Shown in pieces: positions 8,225 to 17,007 of a stretch of DNA of 64,000 nucleotides. Numbering within the stretch: the first letter of the stretch is position 1; the number at the start of each line of letters is the position of its first letter. A program made the position numbers and the translations under genes. The stretch is from Paenibacillus polymyxa. Lineage in GTDB: Bacteria > Bacillota > Bacilli > Paenibacillales > Paenibacillaceae. Where the stretch lies: positions 4,215,501-4,279,500 of the forward strand of contig NZ_CP015423.1 of the NCBI RefSeq assembly GCF_001719045.1. Reading direction: 5' to 3'. The notes under the pieces were generated by a model, which saw only the letters and a list, made by a program, of their open reading frames with translations, had not been told where the DNA came from and ran no database searches.

Positions 8225-10036
8225 ATGGTTCACCTGCGATTATATATGACAAAGCTGTATAGCGTGAACGGCGGTGCGTTATTTCTCAATATTGGATGTA
8301 TGATCATTGTTAGCCTGCTGGAGGGTTTTGGCATTTATATGCTTGTTCCTATGCTGGCGGCCATCGGCGTATTTGTCGGTCATTCAGGGATGCCATTTCT
8401 GTCTGATGGATTGGATCATTTTTTGGCGTTCATTCCTAAAATCTGGCTGTTGCCGGGGATGTTGATGGTTTTTGTAGTGCTGCTTACAGGGCAGGCTTTG
8501 CTTCAGCGTTACCAAACTATCCTGAATTCGCGGATTCAGCAGCGTTTTATGCGTTCTCTGCGTATAGACGTGTACACTTCCTTTATGAAGGCGCAGTGGG
8601 CTTTTTATTTGCGTCAGCGTAAATCTGATTTTAGCCATGTGATGACGACTGAGCTGGCGCGTGTCAGTCAGGGAACGAATTTGCTTCTTCAACTGACTAC
8701 AGCCGTCATGTTTACGCTGATCCAGATTGCGCTGGCTTTTTGGTTATCCCCCTCTTTAACCGGACTGGTATTTCTGAGTGGATTGGGGCTGTTTGTCGTG
8801 TTCCGCCGCTCCATTCGAAATGCCAAACAATTAGGTGATCGTACGACTGAGCTGTCGCAGGTTTATTTTGCTGGAATTACGGATCACATGAACGGCATGA
8901 AAGATATTAAAAGCAATCTGTTGGAAGCGGCGAATATCCATTGGTTTCGCTCCCTGACACAACAAATGGAGGATAATACGACCCAATTTGTCCGGCAAAA
9001 TGCGTCCACACAGTTTTTTCATCGTACAGCGGCAGCTGTTTTTGTCGCTTGTGTCATATTTATATCGTTGCAGTGGTTGCATGTTACATCTGAAAAACTG
9101 ATTGTGTTGATTCTTATATTTTCCCGCTTATGGCCCCGATTTGCCCTTATTCAAGCGAGTCTGGAATACATCATGTCTATGATCTCCGCTTTTGAAAGTG
9201 TCACCAAGGTGCAACAGGAGTGCGAAGCTTTCTCCGATCCATCGGTATTCAATCTATCATCTGCAGCTGTACGGCAACCCCTGTCCCTTCGTCATGGAAT
9301 TGAATGCAGCCATCTGGGTTATCGCTACGATGGTGCAGCAGAGCCTGCGCTGCATCGTATCAATTTGTTCATACCCGCCCGGGGAATGACAGCCATTGTA
9401 GGGAAATCGGGAGCAGGTAAAAGTACAATGGTCGATGTCCTGATGGGTTTTTTACGTCCAACTGGGGGGCAGATTACAATAGACGGGCTTGTTCTGGACG
9501 ACGAATTGTTGCCCCAGTGGCGGCAGTCGTTTGGCTACGTGTCACAAGACCCATTTTTATTTCATGCGACTGTCCGCGAAAATTTGATGCTGGCAGATAA
9601 GGATGCTAGTGAGCAGCAACTATGGGAGGCGTTACATTTTGCAGCCGCAGACAGCTTTGTATCCAGACTGCCCGAAGGGCTGGACACGGTCATTGGAGAT
9701 CGCGGGATTCGTCTGTCTGGAGGAGAACGTCAACGGCTAGTATTAGCACGGGCTGTCTTGCATCATCCTCCAGTACTTATACTAGATGAAGCGACAAGTG
9801 CGCTGGATGGTGAGCATGAAGCCGCAATTCAGGCAGCACTGGAACGGATGAAAGGTCAAATGACGTTGATCGTCATCGCTCACCGCCTGTCAACCATCAG
9901 ACATGCAGATCAAATTGTCGTACTGGATCAAGGCGAGGTCATACAGCAGGGGAACTACCGCCAACTGGAACAAGAGGAGCGGGGGGCGTTCAGTCAGCTA
10001 CTATCGTATCAAAGCAGTCTCACCGCCACCCCTTAG
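8225..10036 (+). CDS. Lasso peptide ABC exporter (D protein)
   Basis: This half-size ABC exporter has 603 residues. The N-terminal 310 residues contain about six membrane segments. The ATPase domain shows Walker A GKSGAGKST (about residue 395), Q-loop VSQDPFLF, signature LSGGERQRLVLARA and Walker B VLILDEATSALD. ATG 8225 is preferred to GTG 8216 because AAGGAG (8211-8216) is then 8 bases away. It is the last gene of the plus-strand lasso operon and is expected to export the mature peptide and give self-immunity. Confidence 0.9.
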   Translation: MVHLRLYMTKLYSVNGGALFLNIGCMIIVSLLEGFGIYMLVPMLAAIGVFVGHSGMPFLSDGLDHFLAFIPKIWLLPGMLMVFVVLLTGQALLQRYQTILNSRIQQRFMRSLRIDVYTSFMKAQWAFYLRQRKSDFSHVMTTELARVSQGTNLLLQLTTAVMFTLIQIALAFWLSPSLTGLVFLSGLGLFVVFRRSIRNAKQLGDRTTELSQVYFAGITDHMNGMKDIKSNLLEAANIHWFRSLTQQMEDNTTQFVRQNASTQFFHRTAAAVFVACVIFISLQWLHVTSEKLIVLILIFSRLWPRFALIQASLEYIMSMISAFESVTKVQQECEAFSDPSVFNLSSAAVRQPLSLRHGIECSHLGYRYDGAAEPALHRINLFIPARGMTAIVGKSGAGKSTMVDVLMGFLRPTGGQITIDGLVLDDELLPQWRQSFGYVSQDPFLFHATVRENLMLADKDASEQQLWEALHFAAADSFVSRLPEGLDTVIGDRGIRLSGGERQRLVLARAVLHHPPVLILDEATSALDGEHEAAIQAALERMKGQMTLIVIAHRLSTIRHADQIVVLDQGEVIQQGNYRQLEQEERGAFSQLLSYQSSLTATP

Positions 10037-10058
10037 CAAGACTTTTCTGTAACTCAGC

Positions 10059-10973
10059 TTAAGTTTCTTTACGTTTGGCAGTGCTTCTTTTCTTTTTGAC
10101 TGGAGTCGGAGAGATGTTCTCGCCTGCAACAGCCTGTTGTGCTGTTGGGGCTGCTGGTTTACGCGCAGGGCGTTTTTTCGCAGCAGGGCCGGGATCGGTA
10201 ACGACAGGTTGCACTGCCTCGATGCTGGCCTGAAGGGCGGCCATTAAATCTACTACGTTGGTCTGAGGTTGTGTTGGGGCGATTCGCACCTCTTCACCAG
10301 CCACTTTATGCTGAATGAGATCCAGCAGACGCTCGCGGTACTGATCCGTATACTTCGCTGCATCAAAAGGTGTAGATAGCTGCTCGATCAGCATTTTTGC
10401 CATGGTCAGCTCCTTATCTTTAACCTCCTCCTGCCCCGGTAAGTTAGGAACTTGAGCAATGGGGCGAATTTCATCGGGGTAAAACATCGTCTCCACCGCC
10501 AAACATTCATCCAACACCCGAATAGCCGCCAGGCTGCTTTTAGAGCGGATGGAGATTTGGGCAATCCCGATTTTCCCGGTATCCTTCATCGCATTCATGA
10601 GCAGCTTATACGCATTGGAGCCAGCTTGATCCGGGGATAAATAATACGTTTTCTGAAAGTAAATCGGATCAATTTCCTGCAAATCCACAAAATCCAAAAT
10701 GACAATATTTTTATCCGCTTGTCCGCTAACTTGCTCCAGTTCCTCCTTGTCGAACATGACAAATTTTCCTTTTTCATATTCGTAGCCTTTTCCAATTTCC
10801 TCCCATTCGACCTCCTTGTCACAAACGGGACACTTTCGTACATAGCTAAGTGGGCTTCCACACTCCTTGTGAATATAACGCATGGAAATGTCCTTATCCT
10901 CCGTCGCTGAAAACATTTTAACGGGCACATGAACCAGCCCGAAGCTGATTGCGCCTTTCCAGACCGTATGCAT
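10059..10973 (-). CDS. ku: Ku homodimer DNA-end binding protein
   Basis: A 304-residue bacterial Ku. The start MHTVWKGAISFGLVHVPVKM and the Cys-rich segment GSPLSYVRKCPVCDKEVEW are diagnostic. The C-terminus is Lys/Arg/Pro/Ala-rich (AAKKRPARKPAAP...KKKRSTAKRKET), as in Ku proteins with basic DNA-binding tails. It bridges double-strand ends and recruits LigD. It is convergent with the lasso exporter (22-base gap) and has the same orientation as the LigD-Pol gene at 163-1065. Confidence 0.95.
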   Translation of the reverse strand: MHTVWKGAISFGLVHVPVKMFSATEDKDISMRYIHKECGSPLSYVRKCPVCDKEVEWEEIGKGYEYEKGKFVMFDKEELEQVSGQADKNIVILDFVDLQEIDPIYFQKTYYLSPDQAGSNAYKLLMNAMKDTGKIGIAQISIRSKSSLAAIRVLDECLAVETMFYPDEIRPIAQVPNLPGQEEVKDKELTMAKMLIEQLSTPFDAAKYTDQYRERLLDLIQHKVAGEEVRIAPTQPQTNVVDLMAALQASIEAVQPVVTDPGPAAKKRPARKPAAPTAQQAVAGENISPTPVKKKRSTAKRKET

Positions 10974-11183
10974 ACCGCCAGTCCCCCTTTTCTTAAATCC
11001 TCATTTTGTATCCTTCGATTCCAACGCTCGGCTGTGAGCATATCCATTTTTCACTTAGTATGCTTCGTACAAGTGATTGTATGAGGTACAAATGAAGGCT
11101 ACGAATTACTTCTGCTTGCGCATGGTTACAGCAATTTTGGTGCATAGTAAGGCATATCCGATTCAAAAGGAGGTACACAATTT

Positions 11184-11423
11184 ATGTCCAGAAAATCCTT
11201 TCCTCGGCAAATCAGGCATCGTGTGGGTCAAAACCATGTCGCCTTTCGGGGACCCGCGGGAGGCGAACAGGATGCATTGCCGCCAGAGTTTGCCCTTTCC
11301 CATGGAATCCAACCGCCTTTTCCCATAGCTGTGGCTCATGTGGATTTGGAGGCTGTAGTTTCAACTTCGCCTTCTCATAGCATCCCTTCATTAGACGTTG
11401 AACGGATTATAGATGAAGACTAG
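11184..11423 (+). CDS. Small protein of unknown function next to sspH
   Basis: The 79-residue product has a basic N-terminus (MSRKSFPRQIRHRVGQNH), a Pro/Ala-rich middle and an acidic end (DVERIIDED). AAAGGAGG lies 8-9 bases before ATG 11184, a strong reason to call it real. It has no recognised domain, no membrane segment and no signal peptide. The next gene encodes an SspH-like spore protein, so a sporulation role is possible but not shown. Confidence 0.6.
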   Translation: MSRKSFPRQIRHRVGQNHVAFRGPAGGEQDALPPEFALSHGIQPPFPIAVAHVDLEAVVSTSPSHSIPSLDVERIIDED

Positions 11424-11480
11424 GTAAACTATATTTCTGAATGAAATGCACACAACAACAATCAGGAGGGGAAAAATAGC

Positions 11481-11660
11481 ATGAACGTGGAACGAGCAAA
11501 AGCGATTTACGATTCGCCCGATACCATTGCCGTACAAATGGATGGAAAACCGATCTGGATTGAGCATGTAGACGAAGCGAACGGTATGGCCACTGTACAG
11601 ATAGGCAGCAGACCCACCAATACCCAAACCGTCCGTGTGGATCGTCTGGAAGAACAATAG
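11481..11660 (+). CDS. sspH: Small acid-soluble spore protein, SspH family
   Basis: The 59-residue product MNVERAKAIYDSPD...IWIEHVDEANGMATV matches the H-type SASP family in length and pattern (MNVxRAKxIxxSPD, then VxxxGxPVxIxHVDE). These proteins accumulate in the forespore. AGGAGGGG lies 8-10 bases upstream of ATG. The gene is too short to stand out by ORF length, and is assigned from the sequence pattern. Confidence 0.85.
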   Translation: MNVERAKAIYDSPDTIAVQMDGKPIWIEHVDEANGMATVQIGSRPTNTQTVRVDRLEEQ

Positions 11661-11778
11661 AAGAGGAGCACCAAAACAGATTTTTTTCCATAGTATGGGG
11701 TATAGCTGTAGAAAGATCTTGGACAGCTGTAGTCTTTCATCGCAGAATGCTACTTGAAAGGTCCCACTCCAACAAAAA

Positions 11779-11818
11779 AAGGCTCGCAATTGCTCAATGA
11801 GCAATTAGCGAACCTTAT
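11779..11818. terminator. Bidirectional terminator between sspH and ctfB
   Basis: AAGGCTCGCAATTGCTCA pairs with TGAGCAATTAGCGAACCTT (one bulge and one mismatch). The minus strand has a long T-run after the stem, so it terminates the acetone-type operon. The plus strand ends CCTTATTT and can serve sspH. Confidence 0.7.
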
Positions 11819-11905
11819 TTGTAATAATAAATGCAGTCGAGAGAGCATGTTAAACGCCAGATAAGTTAATTTGAAGGTGCAGCTGGTTCCTTTCTATGAT
11901 GACCT

Positions 11906-12562
11906 TTATACTGCTATGGCCCTCAAATGTGGTGAAACCATCAGTTTAGCCTCTGTTGCTAATTGAACATCTTCCACCGACAAACCCGGAGCAATTTCTT
12001 TTAGCATCAGCCCTTGACCCGGAATAACATCGATGACAGCCTTTTCGGTTACTATGGTCTTTACAACATTTACAGCGGTCAGGGGCAGTTTACATTGTTC
12101 CAGTATTTTCGGAGCTCCATTTTTGTTCACATGCTCCATGGCTACAATCACTCTCTTGGCTCCGACCACCAAATCCATGGCTCCCCCCATGCCTGGCACC
12201 TTTTTCCCTGGGATCATCCAGCTTGCAAGGTTGCCTTTCTCATCGACCTCCAGAGCACCCAGCACGGTGATATCCACATGCCCTCCGCGGATGATGGAAA
12301 ATGAAAGTGCACTGTCAAAAAAGCATGCTCCTTCCATAGTTGTAACGTAGTTTCCGCCTGAATCGATACAATCGAGCCTTTCTTTTCCCTGAGCCGCTTT
12401 GGGGCCTACACCGAGGATTCCGTTTTCAGCCTGCAGCATAATATGAATGTTTTCGGGGATATAGTCCACTACCATTGTAGGCAATCCGACACCAAGGTTG
12501 ACAACTTCACCATTTTTGAATTCCTGGGCTATTCTTCGAGCAATGAATTCTCTGTTATTCAT
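11906..12562 (-). CDS. ctfB: CoA-transferase subunit B
   Basis: This 218-residue beta subunit of a 3-oxoacid (acetoacetyl) CoA-transferase contains MLQAENGILGVGP, whose Glu forms the CoA thioester intermediate, and the GGHVDITVLGALEVDEKGNLASWMIPGK motif. Its start overlaps the end of subunit A by four bases (ATGA). With the neighbouring thiolase and decarboxylase it would move CoA from acetoacetyl-CoA to acetate or butyrate, releasing acetoacetate. The symbol reflects context; scoB/atoA-type degradation genes are the alternative. Confidence 0.85.
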   Translation of the reverse strand: MNNREFIARRIAQEFKNGEVVNLGVGLPTMVVDYIPENIHIMLQAENGILGVGPKAAQGKERLDCIDSGGNYVTTMEGACFFDSALSFSIIRGGHVDITVLGALEVDEKGNLASWMIPGKKVPGMGGAMDLVVGAKRVIVAMEHVNKNGAPKILEQCKLPLTAVNVVKTIVTEKAVIDVIPGQGLMLKEIAPGLSVEDVQLATEAKLMVSPHLRAIAV

Positions 12563-13224
12563 TCGTTTTCACCCACCTTTACTATTGCGTCGACAAATAT
12601 TCCGGGAACGTTGACATGATTGGGGTCAATTTCTCCCGTCTTTACGTATTCGTCTATCTGAGCAACTACATACTCTGCCGCTGTAGCCATAACCATATTG
12701 AAGTTACGTGAAGAGCCGTTGATGACAAGATTCCCCGCTTCATCAGCCTTATGGGCTCTGATTAGCGCCACATCCGCTTTGAGCGGCAGTTCGAGCAAGT
12801 ATTCCTTTTCATCAATTTTGATTTTCTGTTTTCCTTCCTCTACAACGGTGCCTACACCTACAGGTGTTAAAACACCGCCCAAACCGGCTCCTCCTGCGCG
12901 TATTTTTTCAGCGAGCGTGCCTTGCGGGAAGAGTTGAACCTCCGCTTCTTTCGTCATCAGGAGCCTTCCCGTTTCTGGATTGGAGCCGATATAGGATGCA
13001 AAAATCCGCTTTACTCTGCCGCTTTTAACAAGTCTATAGATAGATAATTCCGGTGTGCCTGTATCATTGGAAATAATCGTAAGATTGTCGGCGGAATTTG
13101 TGTCAACAAGCGCACGAACCAGGTCCTCCGGAAAGCCTCCTGCCAGAAAACCTCCGACCATCACCGTGTTTCCGTTTTTGACCTTCTTAACTGCTTCTTC
13201 AGCGGAGATTACTTTGTTATTCAT
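12559..13224 (-). CDS. ctfA: CoA-transferase subunit A
   Basis: The 221-residue alpha subunit has the Gly-rich CoA-binding motif VGGFLAGGFPEDLVRAL near residue 22 and the GGVLTPVGVGT segment. AAGGAGAAGG precedes the ATG. It lies 43 bases after the decarboxylase and overlaps subunit B by four bases, so the two subunits are made in equal amounts. The upstream gap contains a short TA repeat (about 13,238-13,250). Confidence 0.87.
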   Translation of the reverse strand: MNNKVISAEEAVKKVKNGNTVMVGGFLAGGFPEDLVRALVDTNSADNLTIISNDTGTPELSIYRLVKSGRVKRIFASYIGSNPETGRLLMTKEAEVQLFPQGTLAEKIRAGGAGLGGVLTPVGVGTVVEEGKQKIKIDEKEYLLELPLKADVALIRAHKADEAGNLVINGSSRNFNMVMATAAEYVVAQIDEYVKTGEIDPNHVNVPGIFVDAIVKVGENE

Positions 13225-13267
13225 GGTTCCTTCTCCTTATATATATATATTTTTAGGAAGGCAAACT

Positions 13268-14008
13268 TTATTGGAGATAATCGTAGAGGACTCTTCCATA
13301 TGGAAGCGTTAAATCAGCAATAAAATGTTTTCCGCCAATATAAGCTTTAACCGGCAAATCTGCTACAGGAGCGTTGACATGGGGGATCAGGCTTAACCTA
13401 GCAGGCCCTGACCAGGCGCCTTTTACCGTAATGTTCTCGAGATTATACGCTACTAACTGAGCGATTTTGGGGGTACCGTCAACATCAGGAATTAATTTCA
13501 AATTAACTTGCGTTTTTGCGATGGCTTTAGCCGTTTCTTTTTCATCAAGAATGTTATATTTGAAAGGCATAGTTCCCGTGGCCACCAGAACGTGATTATA
13601 ATGCAATGTACCCGTTAGCGTCTCCGTTTCCTCCACGCTCAGGCGAGGCTTTGCCCATTTTTTCGGAAATCCCCAGACTTCACGTCCCCCCAGAATAGCA
13701 GGCGCGTTATCCAAATACATTTGGGCAACAAAATTGCAGGGTTCTCCATGAAAAGTACACGGAATGACAATACCACTTTCCTCATAGCATCCTAAACCGG
13801 AAGAATCGGGCATCTTGATCCATTCATAGGAGACCGTATTGCTTCCATCCGGCTCAAGAGGCTCTGGGACCGCCTGTCTAATCGCAGAGGGATCGGTCTC
13901 ATAGGTAATGATAAAAAATTCCCGGTTGATGAAGCGGTATGGTGGGCGCCCGTAGCTGCCGCTAGCCGCAGGCATAGATTGGAGTGAAAGTACATCTTTT
14001 TGATTCAT
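13268..14008 (-). CDS. adc: Acetoacetate decarboxylase
   Basis: This 246-residue enzyme of the Adc family converts acetoacetate to acetone and CO2. The N-terminus (RPPYRFINREFFIITYETD) and the active-site segment EVWGFPKKWAKPRL are characteristic. The Lys pair of GFPKK supplies the Schiff-base lysine and the residue that lowers its pKa. It sits between the thiolase and the CoA-transferase on the same strand, which makes acetone formation the simplest pathway. Confidence 0.92.
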   Translation of the reverse strand: MNQKDVLSLQSMPAASGSYGRPPYRFINREFFIITYETDPSAIRQAVPEPLEPDGSNTVSYEWIKMPDSSGLGCYEESGIVIPCTFHGEPCNFVAQMYLDNAPAILGGREVWGFPKKWAKPRLSVEETETLTGTLHYNHVLVATGTMPFKYNILDEKETAKAIAKTQVNLKLIPDVDGTPKIAQLVAYNLENITVKGAWSGPARLSLIPHVNAPVADLPVKAYIGGKHFIADLTLPYGRVLYDYLQ

Positions 14009-14063
14009 AGCGATCTCCCTTCCTTTTAAGAGATAGTTCTAAAAGTCATCCTGAACACCCACT

Positions 14064-15248
14064 TTAAATGAGCGCATTTTCAACCAGCATCGCTATTCCC
14101 ATTCCTGTTCCGATGCATAACGAGGCGATGCCGTAGCGTGAAGATCTTCGCACCATTTCGTGAACCAACGTAGTCAATATCCTAGCACCGCTGGCACCGA
14201 CAGGATGCCCGATCGCGATTGCGCCGCCATTGACATTCACCTTCTCCGGACTGACCCCTAGCTCTTTCACTACCGCTAATGCTTGTGAGGCAAACGCTTC
14301 ATTAATTTCAAAAAGATCAATGGCATCGATGGATATACCTTGCTGCTTAAGAAGTGTCGAAATGGCTTTCACTGGCCCCATTCCCATATATGCAGGGTCA
14401 ACGCCAACAAGTGAATAACCCTTGATATATGCCAATGGCTTTAATGCATGTTCCTTGCATTTGTCTTCCGACACTACAAGCACGGCCGCCGCGCCATCAT
14501 TGATTCCTGAAGCATTTCCGGCGGTAACCGTCCCGTTCTCCTTAAACGCAGGTTTTAATTGAGAAAGTTTTTCTTGCGTTGTATTTCCTCTTATGTGTTC
14601 GTCCTCTGTGAAAGAAATAGTTTCTTTTTTGGTTTTGATCATGACCGGAACAATTTGCTCTTCAAAAAGCTTCTTGTTTTTTGCTTCTATGGCTTTTAGC
14701 TGGCTTTGATAGGCAAATTCGTCCTGTTCAAGTCTTGAAATTCCATATTTCTCGGCAACATTTTCTGCGGTAATTCCCATATGGTAATGGTTGATCGGGC
14801 ACGTAAGGCCGTCGGCCACTAGGGAGTCTACCAACTCACCGTTGCCAAGTTTGTAGCCGTTTCTTGCATTCCTTAGCAGGTAAGGGGCATTCGACATGCT
14901 CTCCATGCCTCCGGCCAAGACGATGTTGCCTTGTTCAGCCAATATTGAATTGTAAGCTAAAGCAACGGCATGAAGTCCTGAACCGCAAACCGTGTTTATC
15001 GTTGTTTCGGGTACATCAATAGGGATACCGGCTTTTAATGCCGCCTGTCTGGCAGGATTTTGTCCATTGCCCGCCTGAAGAACATTTCCCAAATAAATCT
15101 GATCAATCAAAGAAGGCTCTAATTTACTTTGCTGAAGGCATGCTGTCATCACAGTTGCCCCCAGTTCGGAAGCGCTTAGAGGCGCAAGGGTTTTGTTAAA
15201 AGAGCCGACCGCTGTTCTCAACGGGCTTACTAAAGCTACTTTTTTCAT
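14064..15248 (-). CDS. thlA: Acetyl-CoA acetyltransferase (thiolase)
   Basis: A 394-residue thiolase that joins two acetyl-CoA molecules (reversible). The acylated Cys is in INTVCGSGLHAV (about residue 88). The conserved EINEAFASQ, NGGAIAIGHPVGASGAR and C-terminal CIGTGMGIAM motifs carry the other catalytic residues. It is the first gene of the four-gene minus-strand operon. The symbol is chosen by analogy with clostridial solvent genes. Confidence 0.92.
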   Translation of the reverse strand: MKKVALVSPLRTAVGSFNKTLAPLSASELGATVMTACLQQSKLEPSLIDQIYLGNVLQAGNGQNPARQAALKAGIPIDVPETTINTVCGSGLHAVALAYNSILAEQGNIVLAGGMESMSNAPYLLRNARNGYKLGNGELVDSLVADGLTCPINHYHMGITAENVAEKYGISRLEQDEFAYQSQLKAIEAKNKKLFEEQIVPVMIKTKKETISFTEDEHIRGNTTQEKLSQLKPAFKENGTVTAGNASGINDGAAAVLVVSEDKCKEHALKPLAYIKGYSLVGVDPAYMGMGPVKAISTLLKQQGISIDAIDLFEINEAFASQALAVVKELGVSPEKVNVNGGAIAIGHPVGASGARILTTLVHEMVRRSSRYGIASLCIGTGMGIAMLVENALI

Positions 15249-15442
15249 TAAAAACTCACATTCCTTTCGCTGTGTTCAAAACACAATACATCCATGATTG
15301 CACTTCAATTCGTAATTTCCGCTCTTAACCTACGAGATGTAGCGACTGCAAGATACATTTGCATGCGGGCATATCATGGTGCCTAAGACAGTGAGTGTGA
15401 CGGTTCGATCGCCTTCTCTCATTGGAAATTAAAACCATTTTT

Positions 15443-15471
15443 ATCATAGTTCTAATGCAGATTTTGCTCAA
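15443..15471 (-). promoter_or_regulatory. Candidate sigma-A promoter of the thlA-adc-ctfAB operon
   Basis: On the minus strand TTGAGC (15,466-15,471) and TATGAT (15,443-15,448) are separated by 17 bases. This predicts a start near 15,436 and a 5' untranslated region of about 190 bases. The remaining upstream DNA (15,480-15,660) is AT-rich and shows no other clear signal. Confidence 0.5.
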
Positions 15472-15679
15472 TGTCCAAATATTTACACATATCTATGTAC
15501 GGATGTTTATAGGGCCATATAGTCCACAATAAATAGGCCATTCTAACGTTTTCTGTTAATTTCTTAATTTTTCTGAAAATTATGATCATAAATTGAATTT
15601 TCTGTTAAAAACGAAAGTTCCAATCCATAGGTGAAAAAGTTTTCTTCGACCAATATCTTCTAACTCATCGCTGGGTAAT

Positions 15680-15714
15680 AAAAAAAGCCTCCAGAATTTT
15701 CTGAAGACGGCTTT
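15680..15714. terminator. Hairpin with flanking A- and T-runs
   Basis: An A-run, then AGCC-x-x-CAGAA / TTCTG-x-x-x-x-GGCTTT with small internal mismatches. It lies between the divergent operon upstream DNA and the isochorismatase terminator. It may be a decayed second terminator. Confidence 0.45.
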
Positions 15715-15805
15715 GCCTTTCAATATTCATGATCTTCGTTATATTGTGCTAACTCGCTTCTTGTTAACAGTGTCACCCGAAAGTGCGCTTTTTTCGCATG
15801 AACAA

Positions 15806-15843
15806 AAAAAGAAGCCGACTTGCTTGAAAGCAATCGGCTTGGA
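15806..15843 (-). terminator. Terminator of the isochorismatase-family gene
   Basis: AGCCGACTTGCTT and AAAGCAATCGGCTT form a stem. On the minus strand it is followed by a run of T residues. It begins 20 bases past the stop at 15,861. Confidence 0.8.
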
Positions 15844-15860
15844 ACATAAAACTTCAACAA

Positions 15861-16391
15861 TTACGAAAAATGTACATCTTCCGTCGCAAGTAAACGCACA
15901 AAACGATTGCCAAGCATACCATTATGATGAGCTACGATTTGTTCACCGCTTAGCACCTTGCTATCAAATGTACTATGCGCATCCAATACGAGTACGTTGT
16001 TCTGATATCCCAGACTATAGGCGCTTCGGCAAGTCGTGTCGAGGCAAAACTCGGTCTGCATCCCCGCGATTACGAGTTGATCGGCCCCCAGTTCCTTCAG
16101 TACATGGCCCAATTCGGTTTGGTAGAAGCTGTCCCAGGATGATTTACGGACAATTCGTTCATGAGGAAGAGGACGCACTACGTCGGCGATGGCCCAGCCT
16201 ACACTGTTTTCTCGGAAATCCTCATCCGCTTCATCGGTATGCTGTACAAAAATCACCGGTGTACCTGTAGCTCTGGCTTTGTCCAAAAGCTGCTGCAAAT
16301 GCGTTACAACTTCCTGCTCACGATACAGCTTCTCATCATACATGAACATAGCCTGCTGAACATCAATCATGAGTAAAACGGTTTGCCCCAT
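15861..16391 (-). CDS. Isochorismatase-family cysteine hydrolase
   Basis: The 176-residue protein has the family triad: Asp of LLMIDVQQAMF (residues 5-15), Lys of RKSSWDSF (about residue 84) and Cys of GMQTEFCLDTTCRSAYSLGY (about residue 116). The family includes isochorismatase, nicotinamidase and other amidases. The sequence does not identify the substrate. It is monocistronic, with its own terminator, and is divergent from tsaE. Confidence 0.85.
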   Translation of the reverse strand: MGQTVLLMIDVQQAMFMYDEKLYREQEVVTHLQQLLDKARATGTPVIFVQHTDEADEDFRENSVGWAIADVVRPLPHERIVRKSSWDSFYQTELGHVLKELGADQLVIAGMQTEFCLDTTCRSAYSLGYQNNVLVLDAHSTFDSKVLSGEQIVAHHNGMLGNRFVRLLATEDVHFS

Positions 16392-16524
16392 CGTTTCAAT
16401 CCCTCCCTGTGTGTATCACTAACTTACAATAGCATGTCTTCATGCCTTGCGGCGACATAAGGTGAACTATATAATAAAGAACAAGTTGGAACGGTCCGAT
16501 TCGGACGAAAGGTGATTAAAATAT

Positions 16525-17004
16525 ATGACAATTTCGCAGGAGCAGTTTACGTTCCGTTCTGTCTCAGAGGCACAGACCGGGTCATTGGCTGGTTTTTTGG
16601 CAGCCAAAGCGGTTCCCGGAACGGTGATTGTGCTGGATGGAGATCTGGGAGCGGGCAAAACTGCTTTTTCCAAAGCTTTTGCCGGCCATTTAGGTGTGCC
16701 GGGTATCGTTACTAGTCCAACCTTTACCCTCATTAAGGAGTACGAGGGCCGATTGCCTTTGTATCATATGGATGTGTACCGGATTTCCCAGGACGAGGCG
16801 GAGGATCTCGGGCTGGACGAATATTTTTACGGGACAGGAGTATGTCTGGTGGAATGGGGTAGTATTATACCGGATATATTGCCGGAGCAGCGGCTTCACA
16901 TGTATATAGAAACAACGGATGTGGGGGAGCGCTTGATTCACCTGACCGGGTACGGCGAGCCTTATGAACAATGGTGCCGCAGTTTGCGGGAGAATGGAGT
17001 TTGA
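16525..17004 (+). CDS. tsaE: tRNA t6A biosynthesis ATPase TsaE
   Basis: The 159-residue P-loop protein has Walker A LDGDLGAGKTAFSKAF (residues 36-51) and the family segments PTFTLIKEY, LYHMDVYRI and CLVEWGSIIPD. TsaE works with TsaB and TsaD to make threonylcarbamoyl-adenosine at position 37 of ANN-decoding tRNAs. It is the first gene of a four-gene block (tsaE, tsaB, rimI, tsaD) ordered as in Bacillus ydiB-ydiC-ydiD-gcp. The start follows an AAAGGTGATT Shine-Dalgarno. Confidence 0.95.
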   Translation: MTISQEQFTFRSVSEAQTGSLAGFLAAKAVPGTVIVLDGDLGAGKTAFSKAFAGHLGVPGIVTSPTFTLIKEYEGRLPLYHMDVYRISQDEAEDLGLDEYFYGTGVCLVEWGSIIPDILPEQRLHMYIETTDVGERLIHLTGYGEPYEQWCRSLRENGV

Positions 17005-17007
17005 ACC

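Noticed and set aside
15361..15395. Sigma-54-like promoter upstream of thlA (GGCAC then GC on the minus strand)
   Set aside because: The spacing between the GG and GC elements is one base too long and the -12 element is poor; the sigma-A candidate at 15,443-15,471 is better.
15713..16270. 185-residue plus-strand frame over the isochorismatase gene
   Set aside because: It runs antisense through a gene with an intact catalytic triad and through that gene's terminator.
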